12,363 nt of DNA from Clostridiales bacterium (GTDB taxonomy: Bacteria > Bacillota > Clostridia > Saccharofermentanales > UBA5734). Below are positions 6,191 to 12,363 of this stretch, piece by piece (positions within the stretch are counted from its first letter, which is position 1; every line of letters starts with the position of its first letter). The DNA lies in the NCBI GenBank assembly GCA_003532195.1, contig DOFA01000235.1, positions 1 through 12,363 of the forward strand, given 5' to 3'. The notes under the pieces were generated by a model. The model did no database searches. It worked only from the letters and a program-made list of their open reading frames with translations, and was not told the origin of the DNA. The position numbers and the translations under genes are program-made.

Positions 6191-6982
6191 CTATTTGGCT
6201 GTATAGCCGCCGTCGACAGGCAGGGTGATGCCGGTGATATAGGCCGAGGCATCAGAGGCCAGGAATACAACGGCCGATTTGACGTCCGTTGCCCTGGCCA
6301 GACGTTTCAGATGCGTGTGCCGGATGAAGGCGTCGGCGAATCCGGCCGGGACGGTTCCCTCCGTGGGGGCAAAGGCGATGCAGTTGCAGCGCACCTGATG
6401 CTCGCCGAGAAAACCGGCGGCCTGGCGGGCATAATTGACATAGGAGCCTTTGACGAAACCTGTGAGCAGCGAGAAATCCTCATTGAATTTCTCCGGTTCG
6501 CCGGCGTATAAATGCACGTCGCAGCCAACCAAAGCCGTATAATCCGTGATGAAGATAACCGAGCCGGACTCCTGTTCGACCATGAGCAGGCCGGCTTGCT
6601 TGACAGTCAGGATCAGACCGAGCTGCGTCCGTTTGAAAACCTGGTCGATGGCCGCGAAATCATGGTCCCAGCCGGCCGGCAGCCGGCAGGACGCGTTATC
6701 GATAAAAATGTCCAGCCTTCTCATATCCCGCCGGACATTGGCCATTAAATCGATGGCGGCAGCTTCGGTCCCCGGCTCATAAACGAATGAACCAGCCGCC
6801 GTACAGCCGGAATCGGCGAGCCGGCGCGTGGCTTGGGCCAACGCTTCCGGATCGGCGCCGCACAGCCAGACCTGGGCGCCGGCCTCGCAAAGGCCGGCGG
6901 CGATTTCCTCGCCGCGCGGGCAATCCGCACCGTGAATCAGGGCTTTTTTGCCCGCCAGGGAGAACTTTTCCAGCCAGCTCAT
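6191..6982 (-). CDS. SDR-fold protein without catalytic Ser and Tyr (probable pseudoenzyme)
   Basis: 263 residues, ATG 6982, AGGAG eight bases upstream inside the end of the preceding gene. Aligned with its neighbour at 5372-6169, the glycine motif is HGADCPRG (17-24), with Thr replaced by His, and Asn-Ala survives in DNAS (95-98). The catalytic Ser is Asp147 (FITDY) and the catalytic Tyr is Thr174, while Lys178 remains; the alignment is ungapped from Thr174 to the shared RCN/RVN. The C-terminal ITGITLPVDGGY is intact, so the fold and tetramer interface are probably kept. The open frame and good ribosome site argue against decay. A structural or regulatory partner of the intact SDR, or a reaction not needing Ser/Tyr, are both possible. 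Spacing of two bases to the upstream Gfo gene indicates one transcript. Confidence 0.85.
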   Translation of the reverse strand: MSWLEKFSLAGKKALIHGADCPRGEEIAAGLCEAGAQVWLCGADPEALAQATRRLADSGCTAAGSFVYEPGTEAAAIDLMANVRRDMRRLDIFIDNASCRLPAGWDHDFAAIDQVFKRTQLGLILTVKQAGLLMVEQESGSVIFITDYTALVGCDVHLYAGEPEKFNEDFSLLTGFVKGSYVNYARQAAGFLGEHQVRCNCIAFAPTEGTVPAGFADAFIRHTHLKRLARATDVKSAVVFLASDASAYITGITLPVDGGYTAK

Positions 6983-6984
6983 GA

Positions 6985-7950
6985 TTAACGCTCCTTGATC
7001 TCCGACAGCAGGACCTTGCGGCCGCCCTGCTCGCGGCTGATGATGCCGCCGATAACCAGCTTCATCAATTCGATGGTTTCCGTAAACGGGAATGGTTCTT
7101 TGCCGGTGCGCAGGTAATGGACGAAATTATCCATCTGCTTTTTGAAAGCATAGTAGGAATCGCCGTCGGAAACGACTTTGCTGCCGATGCTTCCGATCAG
7201 CAGGCAATTGCCGAATGCGCCGTACATGCCTGCCGATAGGGGGATGTTGACGTCGCAGCCGGACTCATGGATGAGGTGCAGGATATTCCGCTCATAAGTG
7301 CCGGTATTCTGAACCGAGACAAAGCCCTCGCCAAGGAGCGGGAAAATGGCTTCCAGGGCGTGGATGCCGTAGGTCTCCCATTTTTTGCACATCGGCTGGC
7401 AGATATACATCAGTTTGCCGATTTCATAATGGTTCTTGAAGAAGGGTTCCATCGACTTGACATATCTCATGGAAGAAGACGAAATGAAGTGCTTGCCCTC
7501 GTCACGCCACTGGACGAACGTGCGCAGGTCGGCTTCATTGTCAACCAGCGGTTTGTCGATGAACATCGGCAAGCAGGCTTCGATGAAAGGCTTGCAGCGG
7601 TCGACATGCTCCGATCCGACATCGGTGGCGCAGATCACGGCGTCAACCTGGCCGATCATCTCTTCCGGGCGGTCGACGATATTCGGGATCAGCGAGCAGC
7701 GGGCGACATCCTCGGCGTCGCTGCGCTGATTGCAATAGATGTGCGTAATATGCGCGCCCGGTATGCCGATGGTGCTTTTAGGCTGTTTGTTGAGATAAAC
7801 CGGAATGCCGGCAAAAGGGCAGCGATCCATGTATTCCTTATTAAAGTCATTGTACATGGCGCTCCAGGAATAGGGGTGGCCGTTGCCTTCGGTCATGCCC
7901 ATGATCCCGATCCGCAGTTCTTTTTCTCCCAGGGGCCAATTTGTGCTCAT
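6985..7950 (-). CDS. Gfo/Idh/MocA-family oxidoreductase
   Basis: 321 residues from ATG 7950, preferred because GAGGTG (7962-7957) lies six bases upstream; the in-frame GTG 7959 is part of that ribosome site. Using numbering from GTG 7959, the N-terminal domain has GIMGMTEGNGHPYSW (18-32), an unusual Rossmann turn with a long insert before the next strand (about 40-75). DKP (135-137) holds the catalytic Lys136, and His200 in GIHALEAIFPLLG is in the usual place. It should be an NAD(P)-dependent oxidoreductase on a sugar, polyol or derivative. It is first in the minus-strand operon, followed after two bases by the SDR-like gene at 6191-6982. It is only distantly similar to the Gfo gene at 1583-2593, which lacks the Lys and His. 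Confidence 0.87.
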   Translation of the reverse strand: MSTNWPLGEKELRIGIMGMTEGNGHPYSWSAMYNDFNKEYMDRCPFAGIPVYLNKQPKSTIGIPGAHITHIYCNQRSDAEDVARCSLIPNIVDRPEEMIGQVDAVICATDVGSEHVDRCKPFIEACLPMFIDKPLVDNEADLRTFVQWRDEGKHFISSSSMRYVKSMEPFFKNHYEIGKLMYICQPMCKKWETYGIHALEAIFPLLGEGFVSVQNTGTYERNILHLIHESGCDVNIPLSAGMYGAFGNCLLIGSIGSKVVSDGDSYYAFKKQMDNFVHYLRTGKEPFPFTETIELMKLVIGGIISREQGGRKVLLSEIKER

Positions 7951-7956
7951 ACGATT

Positions 7957-7962
7957 CACCTC
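7957..7962 (-). promoter_or_regulatory. Ribosome binding site deciding the start of the Gfo gene
   Basis: GAGGTG on the minus strand, six bases before ATG 7950. It overlaps the alternative GTG codon at 7959, which therefore cannot be the start. Confidence 0.6.
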
Positions 7963-8017
7963 ATCAAATTAATGGAACATCTTGATTGCCGATCCAGATA
8001 ACGGTTTATCTTGAGTA

Positions 8018-8031
8018 TAATTAAAAGGTTT
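8018..8031 (-). promoter_or_regulatory. Shared motif AAACCTTTTAATTA, copy before the minus operon
   Basis: Reads AAACCTTTTAATTA on the minus strand, 67 bases before ATG 7950. An identical copy in the same orientation relative to its gene precedes the plus-strand operon (8417-8430). TTTAAT within it could be a -10 box (18 bases after TAGACC), or the whole may be an operator or leader element. Confidence 0.5.
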
Positions 8032-8043
8032 TAAAATTTCAAT

Positions 8044-8083
8044 GGTCTAGGTATTCGCGAGATTCTGGTACCTGTTTCAGACC
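8044..8083 (-). promoter_or_regulatory. Hairpin / inverted repeat just downstream of the minus-strand promoter
   Basis: On the minus strand, GGTCT and AGGTA (separated by GAAAC) pair with TACCT-AGACC, giving ten base pairs with a one-sided 5-base bulge and a 15-base loop that includes TCTCGCGAA. It would begin almost at the start of the transcript made from the extended -10 site at 8089-8097. It could be an operator palindrome or a leader RNA structure. Confidence 0.5.
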
Positions 8084-8088
8084 TCCTG

Positions 8089-8097
8089 ATTATAGCA
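8089..8097 (-). promoter_or_regulatory. Extended -10 promoter for the minus-strand Gfo/SDR/SDR operon
   Basis: The minus strand reads TGCTATAAT, a perfect extended -10 element. No good -35 stands at 17 bases (ATGAAT), and TTGATG lies 20 bases away; extended -10 promoters tolerate a poor -35. The leader to ATG 7950 would be about 130 bases. Confidence 0.5.
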
Positions 8098-8226
8098 CGG
8101 ATCCTTATATAATTCATCAATTCCGTAAGTAATCTTATAAATCATTTTATGTATAGCTTTTGACAATGAAAGGCAAACACTGCCGCCGCCTTCACGGCGA
8201 AATTCGGTCTGATAATCTCCAAACCC

Positions 8227-8255
8227 TTGACATGACGCTATTTGCCGCCTAAAAT
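8227..8255 (+). promoter_or_regulatory. Strong sigma-A-like promoter P1 toward the NagB-like/kinase operon
   Basis: TTGACA (8227-8232) and TAAAAT (8250-8255) are separated by exactly 17 bases. The transcript would start near 8262 and carry a leader of about 230 bases before ATG 8493, long enough for leader regulation. Confidence 0.6.
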
Positions 8256-8295
8256 CGATTTGTCAGGAAAGTGCTGAACTTTTGAAAGTAGATAC

Positions 8296-8324
8296 TTGAT
8301 CTGTTGTGCAAAATGTTATATGAT
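8296..8324 (+). promoter_or_regulatory. Possible second promoter P2 toward the NagB-like/kinase operon
   Basis: TTGATC (8296-8301) and TATGAT (8319-8324) are separated by 17 bases, giving a transcript start near 8331 and a leader of about 160 bases. Confidence 0.45.
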
Positions 8325-8376
8325 AAATAAGCATAATTGCTGGCCGCCATCGAAAGTAACCGCAGCGAAATCCTTA

Positions 8377-8400
8377 CCCCGGCAGATACTCGGGGCATCT
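8377..8400 (+). promoter_or_regulatory. Two overlapping inverted repeats in the plus-strand leader
   Basis: CCCCG (8377-8381) can pair with CGGGG (8391-8395), and CAGAT (8383-8387) with ATCTG (8396-8400). The two pairings interleave and cannot form together in one simple hairpin. Both are short, so functional meaning is uncertain. Confidence 0.3.
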
Positions 8401-8416
8401 GAACCCGAATGATTTG

Positions 8417-8430
8417 AAACCTTTTAATTA
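8417..8430 (+). promoter_or_regulatory. Shared motif AAACCTTTTAATTA, copy before the plus operon
   Basis: Identical to the minus-strand copy at 8018-8031, ending 62 bases before ATG 8493. Upstream of it ATTTG (here) and ATTTTA (other copy) also match, giving ATTTnAAACCTTTTAATTA with a one-base gap. A shared regulator or matched promoters of the two divergent operons would explain it. Confidence 0.5.
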
Positions 8431-8480
8431 ACAGCCGCGCACTCCCAGTTAAAATGACCGGGCGCGCAGCGGCAGGAACA

Positions 8481-8486
8481 GGAAGG
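8481..8486 (+). promoter_or_regulatory. Ribosome binding site deciding the start of the NagB-like gene
   Basis: GGAAGG, six bases before ATG 8493. The in-frame ATG at 8454 has no comparable site and would add 13 residues rich in Gly, Ala and Arg with no counterpart in the family. Confidence 0.6.
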
Positions 8487-8492
8487 TATAAA

Positions 8493-9434
8493 ATGAGCGA
8501 ATCCTTTAAGTTCAAATCGGCAGACTTTTGTCCGGTCAAAGACCAGGAGCTTCTGGACCGGCTGGCCAGGATGACGCCGGAGGAAATCGAAAAACACGAC
8601 AATCCTGACGTCAACATCCGGATTATTTATGACGCCGGAGCCGTTGTCCTTGCTGAAAAATTTATCGGGATCAAGGAATCTTTTGAACAGAATAAAAGAT
8701 ATTCCACGATTTTCGGCAATCCGAATCCGCACACCCACATGGCGCTGGCTGAACTGATCAACCGCAACCGCATCAGCTGCAAGAATTGCGTTTTTGTCAC
8801 CATGGATGAGTGGGCGGACGAAGACGGCAATATTGCTCCGGATACCTATCAAGCCGGCTTTACCTATTCCTTCCTAAAATATTTCATCAACCGGATCGAT
8901 CCCGAGCTGCGTCCGCTGCCGGAGAATATCCTCTGCCCGACCACCCGCAATATCAATTATTATTCGGATTTGATCGATGAGAAAACCGGCGGCGGCATCG
9001 ACTACTTCACATCCGGCCCCGGCTGGGCCGGCCATATCGCCTTTATCGACCCCTGCCCGGAGTATACGCAGGTGTCGTCGATCGAGGAATATCTGCAGCA
9101 GCCGGCCAAGATCGTGACCTTACACCCGCTGACCATTGCCCAGAACTCCCTCCACGGCGTTTTCGGCTGTTCCGGCAATGTCGGCGGCGTCCCGCCCAAG
9201 GCGGCGACGGTCGGCCCGCGCGATGTCCTGCACGCCAAAAAGAGAGTCGAATGCCACGGCCTGACCACCATGGGCACCTTTTCGTCCTGGCAGCGCATGA
9301 CCTCCCGGCTGATCACACACGGCCCAGTGACCCCAATGGTTCCCGGTTCCATCTATCAGGTCCTGCCGTGCACCATTTTCATTGACCCGGCGATCGCGCA
9401 GCCGATCACCTGCATGGAGCTCACAGGATATTGA
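8493..9434 (+). CDS. NagB-superfamily sugar-phosphate isomerase/deaminase homologue
   Basis: 313 residues from ATG 8493. FGNPNPHTHMALAELIN (about 74-90) takes the place of the phosphate-binding GGTP loop, followed by TMDEWADEDG (103-112; MDEY in NagB, where Asp72 is catalytic), SGPGWAGHIAFIDP (174-187) and the block around KAATVGPRDV (236-245). Compared with E. coli NagB (Asp141, His143, Glu148), this protein has Ala179, His181 and Asp186. It is also longer than the usual 240-270 residues. Glucosamine-6-phosphate deaminase activity should not be assumed; isomerisation or deamination of another sugar phosphate is likelier. It is first in an operon with an FGGY kinase, 32 bases downstream, whose product could be its substrate. 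The paralogue at 2-688 shares all these changes. Cytoplasmic. Confidence 0.83.
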   Translation: MSESFKFKSADFCPVKDQELLDRLARMTPEEIEKHDNPDVNIRIIYDAGAVVLAEKFIGIKESFEQNKRYSTIFGNPNPHTHMALAELINRNRISCKNCVFVTMDEWADEDGNIAPDTYQAGFTYSFLKYFINRIDPELRPLPENILCPTTRNINYYSDLIDEKTGGGIDYFTSGPGWAGHIAFIDPCPEYTQVSSIEEYLQQPAKIVTLHPLTIAQNSLHGVFGCSGNVGGVPPKAATVGPRDVLHAKKRVECHGLTTMGTFSSWQRMTSRLITHGPVTPMVPGSIYQVLPCTIFIDPAIAQPITCMELTGY

Positions 9435-9466
9435 TCTCACCAAAAGAATGATTTCAGGAGCCGGAT

Positions 9467-10915
9467 ATGTATTTATTAGGAATTGACCTGGGGACGACAG
9501 GATGCAAAAGCATGGTTTTCGATGCGCAGGGCAGCATCCTGGGCGACCATTACATTGAATACAACCTGATTTTCACCCCCGACGGTGTCGAGCAGGATGC
9601 GGACGAATGGTGGCTGCACACCCGGACGGCGATTCGGGCGGCAATCGCCAAAGCCGGCATTGACGGCAGGCAAATCGCCGGATTGTCCGTCAGCTCGCAA
9701 GGTATTGCGTTTGTTCCGGTTGACCGCAGCGGTAACACTTTGATGAACGCGATCAGCTGGTATGATGCCCGTGCTGGCGAGGAAGCTGCCCGCCTGCGGG
9801 AAGATTACGACATGATGGACCTGTGCGGGCGGACCGGCCGCTGCCCGGGCTCGCTGGTTTTCACCCAGGTCATGTGGCTGAAAAAGAACCGCCCCGAGGT
9901 TTATGAAAAAACGTGGAAGTTCCTGATGGGGATGGACTTTCTCCTCTACCGGCTCTGCGGGGCGGCGGCCACGGATTACAGCATGGCCAGCGGCACCCTG
10001 TGCTATGATATCGCCGAACGCTCGTGGATCGGCAGCCTGTTTGACCGCTACGGCATCGATCAGGGCAAGTTCCCCGCTATCGGCTGCCACGGCGACACCA
10101 TCGGGACAGTTCTGCCGGAGGTTGCCGTGGAGCTGGGACTGTCAGATAAAGCCAGGGTTGTCCTCGGTTTGCAAGACCAGAAATGCGCAGCTCTGGGCGC
10201 GGGCATCGACGAAGGAATGGTCACGGTCTCGCTCGGGACAGCCAGCGCCATATCTTCCCTGACCGGGCAGCCCCTGCTGGACCGGTCGCAGCAGTTGTTC
10301 TGCCACGGATTCGACCGCCGGCGCTGGATTCTGGAAAGCTGTGTCGCCACATCCGGCGCCGCGCTCAAGTGGGTCCGGAACAGCTTTTTCCCCGATCTGA
10401 CTTACGCGGCCATGGACAGCCTGGCCGAGGCGGCGCCGCCCGGCGCCCGGGGTATGTTTTTCTACCCGCTGCTCAGCCCGGGGAAACGCACCTCCATGCC
10501 CGGCCTGCTGGCCGGCATGAGCCTCGACAGCACCCGCGGCGATATCGCCCGGTCGGTTCTCGAAGGCATTGCCTTTGAAATCGCCGGCCTGGCCGACGCC
10601 CACCGCACCATCAACGAGCAGGTCAAACACGGCGACAGCTTGCGTGTTTTCGGCGGCGGAGCAGCGAGCCCGGTCTGGTGCCAGATTATCGCCGATATAA
10701 CCGGCGATGCCGTCCTGGTGCCGCAAACCCGTGAAACCGGCTGCCTTGGCGCCGGCATGTGCGCCGGCGTCGGCGCTGGCCTTTACCGGGACTTCTCTGA
10801 AGCCCGGAAACACTTCGTCCAGATCCGGACCCGCTATGAACCGGATAAATACAATCATGCTAAATACCGGGAAATCCGGTCAAGATACGAAGCTTTGCGG
10901 CAGAAATTCGATTGA
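9467..10915 (+). CDS. FGGY-family carbohydrate kinase
   Basis: 482 residues, ATG 9467 with CAGGAG nearby upstream (9455-9460). The N-terminal phosphate-1 motif is GIDLGTTGCKS (5-15). SWYDAR (97-102) matches the xylulokinase WxDxR motif. Catalytic-base Asp237 lies in GLQDQKCAALGAG (234-246), SLGTAS (255-260) is the second phosphate loop, and GGGAASPVWCQIIAD (396-410) is the adenosine-binding motif of the C-terminal half. The family phosphorylates sugars and polyols such as xylulose, ribulose, gluconate and glycerol with ATP. Length and motifs are closest to xylulokinase-like members, but the GQMHG substrate loop is replaced by SSQGIA (76-81), so the sugar is unknown. It lies between the NagB-like and ceramidase-like genes and probably supplies the phosphorylated sugar for the NagB-like enzyme. 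Confidence 0.88.
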   Translation: MYLLGIDLGTTGCKSMVFDAQGSILGDHYIEYNLIFTPDGVEQDADEWWLHTRTAIRAAIAKAGIDGRQIAGLSVSSQGIAFVPVDRSGNTLMNAISWYDARAGEEAARLREDYDMMDLCGRTGRCPGSLVFTQVMWLKKNRPEVYEKTWKFLMGMDFLLYRLCGAAATDYSMASGTLCYDIAERSWIGSLFDRYGIDQGKFPAIGCHGDTIGTVLPEVAVELGLSDKARVVLGLQDQKCAALGAGIDEGMVTVSLGTASAISSLTGQPLLDRSQQLFCHGFDRRRWILESCVATSGAALKWVRNSFFPDLTYAAMDSLAEAAPPGARGMFFYPLLSPGKRTSMPGLLAGMSLDSTRGDIARSVLEGIAFEIAGLADAHRTINEQVKHGDSLRVFGGGAASPVWCQIIADITGDAVLVPQTRETGCLGAGMCAGVGAGLYRDFSEARKHFVQIRTRYEPDKYNHAKYREIRSRYEALRQKFD

Positions 10916-10942
10916 TCGGATTCACGGCCGGCAGATACGGAC

Positions 10943-10947
10943 AGGAG
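10943..10947 (+). promoter_or_regulatory. Ribosome binding site deciding the start of the ceramidase-like gene
   Basis: AGGAG nine bases before ATG 10957. An in-frame ATG at 10912 overlaps the kinase stop (ATGA), but would add 15 residues that do not fit the family's start at LIAGVSEKIITP. Confidence 0.6.
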
Positions 10948-10956
10948 AAAGCGAAT

Positions 10957-12270
10957 ATGTTAATTGCAGGAGTCAGCGAAAAAATCATCACCCCGGATTT
11001 CCCGGCCTTTTTGACCGGTTATCCGCTGCCGCTGGACCGCTACCATACGGATGTGCACGACGACATCAAGGCGCACTGCTTTTATTTGCAGAACCGGGGC
11101 GTGCGTCTGGCGATCGTCACGCTGGACCTTTGCTACTATTCCAAGAGCAGGGTGCAGATTGTGCGCCGGCAGATTGAGCAGGCCTGCGGCATACCAGCCG
11201 GCCATATCATGATCTCGACGACCCATACGCATTCCGGGCCGGCGCCTGCCGGGATTCCCTTTGGACTGTGGGACGAGGACCGCGAGATGTACCCGCATTA
11301 CCTCGACGAAGTCAACCGGCAGATCGTAGCCGGCGTCCAGGCGGCCATGATGAATGTGTTCCCGGCCGAAATCGCCATAGGCCATGGCATCTGCGGCAAA
11401 GAGCAAAATGTCGGCGGCAACCGCCGGGACAAGGAAGGCCTGACCGATCCGCAGGTTTGGGTCACCGCCATCCGCGATGACGCGAAGGCTGTCCGGGGCA
11501 TCCTGGTCGATTACGCCCTGCATCCAACCTTCCTGCATGCCGAGAACCGCAGCCTCTCCGCCGACTATCCCGCCTATATCTATGAATATTTCCAGAAAAA
11601 CGACCCGGCGGTGATCGTCGGATTCCAGATGGGGGCCTCAGGCAACCAGTCGTCGCGCCATTTCCGCTCCGGCCAGACCTTCGCCGAAGCCCGGCGCGTC
11701 GGCTATGCCCTGGCGTCCGAAGCCCAGCGCGTCCTGGCCCGGCTGGAATATGACAGCGATCCGCAGCTTTTTTCCATGCGGGCTGACATTAGCCCGGCGC
11801 TCAAACCGATCCCGACGCCCGAACAGGCGGCCCAGGACCAGCAGAATGCGGAAAAAGCCTATCAGGACTCTGTCAGCGGCCATAAACCCTATCCGCTCCA
11901 GCGCACGTTGGAATGCGCCCTGATCGGCGCCAACCGGCGCCTGCTGATCGCCCAGGCCGGCGAAAAAGCGCTGGACGGCTACCGGGCGCTGCTGCCGTTT
12001 GAGATTATGGTTCTTGGCATCGGCGCGGGCCGCATCGTCGGGGTTCCCTGTGAAATGTTCGTCGAATTCGGCCTGCGGCTGAAGCAGGAATCCCCCTGCG
12101 TCCTGACATGTCTGGCGACGACAACCAACGGCGCCAGCAACGGCTACCTCTATACGCAGGAAGCGTTTGCCGAAGGCGGCTACGAGCCGATGGTCTCGAT
12201 TTTCGCCCCCGAAGCCGGCGACCAGGTGATCGACGCGGCGCTCGGCCTTCTGAGAAAGGAATGCTTATGA
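10957..12270 (+). CDS. Neutral/alkaline ceramidase-domain protein, intracellular
   Basis: 437 residues beginning MLIAGVSEKIITP, the start of the neutral/alkaline non-lysosomal ceramidase N-terminal domain. STTHTHSGP (87-95) carries two zinc ligands, His90 and His92. YALHPTFLHAENRSLSADYP (186-205) supplies His189 as the likely third, and the following HAENRSLSADYP matches the family's NHxxSxDxxG region. GASGN (227-231), VPCEMFVEFG (363-372; Glu366 as the likely metal or catalytic acid) and NGYLYT (395-400, Tyr397) match the later motifs. Secreted ceramidases cleave the amide of ceramide; this protein has no signal peptide and lacks the usual C-terminal immunoglobulin-like domain, so an intracellular amide or ester substrate is more likely. 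Located after the kinase gene and overlapping the next start by 4 bases. Confidence 0.82.
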   Translation: MLIAGVSEKIITPDFPAFLTGYPLPLDRYHTDVHDDIKAHCFYLQNRGVRLAIVTLDLCYYSKSRVQIVRRQIEQACGIPAGHIMISTTHTHSGPAPAGIPFGLWDEDREMYPHYLDEVNRQIVAGVQAAMMNVFPAEIAIGHGICGKEQNVGGNRRDKEGLTDPQVWVTAIRDDAKAVRGILVDYALHPTFLHAENRSLSADYPAYIYEYFQKNDPAVIVGFQMGASGNQSSRHFRSGQTFAEARRVGYALASEAQRVLARLEYDSDPQLFSMRADISPALKPIPTPEQAAQDQQNAEKAYQDSVSGHKPYPLQRTLECALIGANRRLLIAQAGEKALDGYRALLPFEIMVLGIGAGRIVGVPCEMFVEFGLRLKQESPCVLTCLATTTNGASNGYLYTQEAFAEGGYEPMVSIFAPEAGDQVIDAALGLLRKECL

Positions 12271-12363
12271 TTTCGTGTACTGAGTTCATTCCCGCCTACA
12301 GCGAGCTGTTCCGTTTCCTCGATAAAAAATCGGGCCGCCAGGCTGTGTACGACTATTGGCGGG
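12267..12363 (+). CDS. Start of an unrecognised gene, 3' end missing
   Basis: ATG 12267 overlaps the TGA of the ceramidase-like gene (ATGA) and has AAAGGA six bases upstream, so it is very likely translated in the same operon. Only 32 residues are visible, beginning MISCTEFIPAYSELFRFLD and continuing RQAVYDYW. The sequence is helical, with no signal peptide or membrane segment in this part. I do not recognise the family. Confidence 0.6.
   Translation, partial: MISCTEFIPAYSELFRFLDKKSGRQAVYDYWR

Larger units (their letters stand above)
7951..8492. other. Divergent intergenic control region, no gene
   Basis: This 542-base gap separates the minus-strand Gfo/SDR/SDR operon from the plus-strand NagB-like/kinase operon. 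It is AT-rich with short GC-rich islands and holds no convincing gene on either strand. Promoter-like sites on both strands, hairpins and a repeated 14-base motif are listed separately. No catabolite-repression site with a good consensus was found by eye. Confidence 0.7.

Noticed and set aside
7267..8001. Long plus-strand open frame of 244 codons
   Set aside because: Antisense to the Gfo/Idh/MocA gene, whose motifs and ribosome site are clear; no independent protein signature.
8160..8165. Another TTGACA as a promoter
   Set aside because: No acceptable -10 box stands 16-18 bases downstream; the sequence there is GC-rich (GCCGCCG).
8454..8492. Upstream ATG 8454 as the start of the NagB-like gene
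   Set aside because: It lacks a ribosome site, whereas ATG 8493 has GGAAGG at ideal spacing, and the extra residues are low-complexity.

Overview
The window suggests a Gram-positive bacterium of the Clostridia type. This is an inference from strong AGGAGG-like ribosome sites, tight operons, moderately GC-rich metabolic genes, and an AbiEi/DUF6088 gene and an AlbA_2-type ATP-binding gene of the kind common in that group. No rRNA, tRNA, CRISPR array or transposase gene is visible. Both edges cut through genes.

Layout. (1) Bases 1-2593, plus strand: the end of an operon with a NagB-superfamily sugar-phosphate isomerase/deaminase homologue (5' end missing), an SDR oxidoreductase and a Gfo/Idh/MocA-family protein. 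(2) Bases 2594-5371: a more AT-rich accessory block, all on the minus strand, between two convergent metabolic operons. Read in its own direction it has an AbiEi/DUF6088-type antitoxin gene, a four-helix membrane protein gene overlapping it by 8 bases, and a broken AlbA_2/RecG-C-type ATP-binding gene. Two related 75-base hairpin repeats in the same orientation flank the broken gene. (3) Bases 5372-7950, minus strand: a three-gene operon, read as Gfo/Idh/MocA, then an SDR without catalytic Ser and Tyr, then an intact SDR. (4) Bases 7951-8492: a divergent control region with promoter-like sites on both strands and one 14-base motif repeated in mirror arrangement about 65 bases before each first gene. 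(5) Bases 8493-12363, plus strand: a complete paralogue of the first NagB-like gene, an FGGY-family carbohydrate kinase, a leaderless neutral/alkaline-ceramidase-domain protein, and the start of an unrecognised gene.

The metabolic genes look like one catabolic locus for a modified sugar, polyol or amino-sugar. SDR and Gfo/Idh/MocA proteins would do oxidation/reduction, the ceramidase-like protein could cleave an amide or ester, the FGGY kinase would phosphorylate the sugar or polyol, and the NagB-like proteins would isomerise or deaminate the phosphate. The substrate cannot be read from sequence. Several family members have lost textbook catalytic residues (SDR at 6191-6982, Gfo at 1583-2593, the general-base Asp of both NagB homologues), so the pathway is probably not a standard one. 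The accessory block looks like defence or toxin-antitoxin cargo that has suffered deletions: the AbiEi gene has no AbiEii toxin, and the AlbA_2 gene has lost at least three internal pieces.
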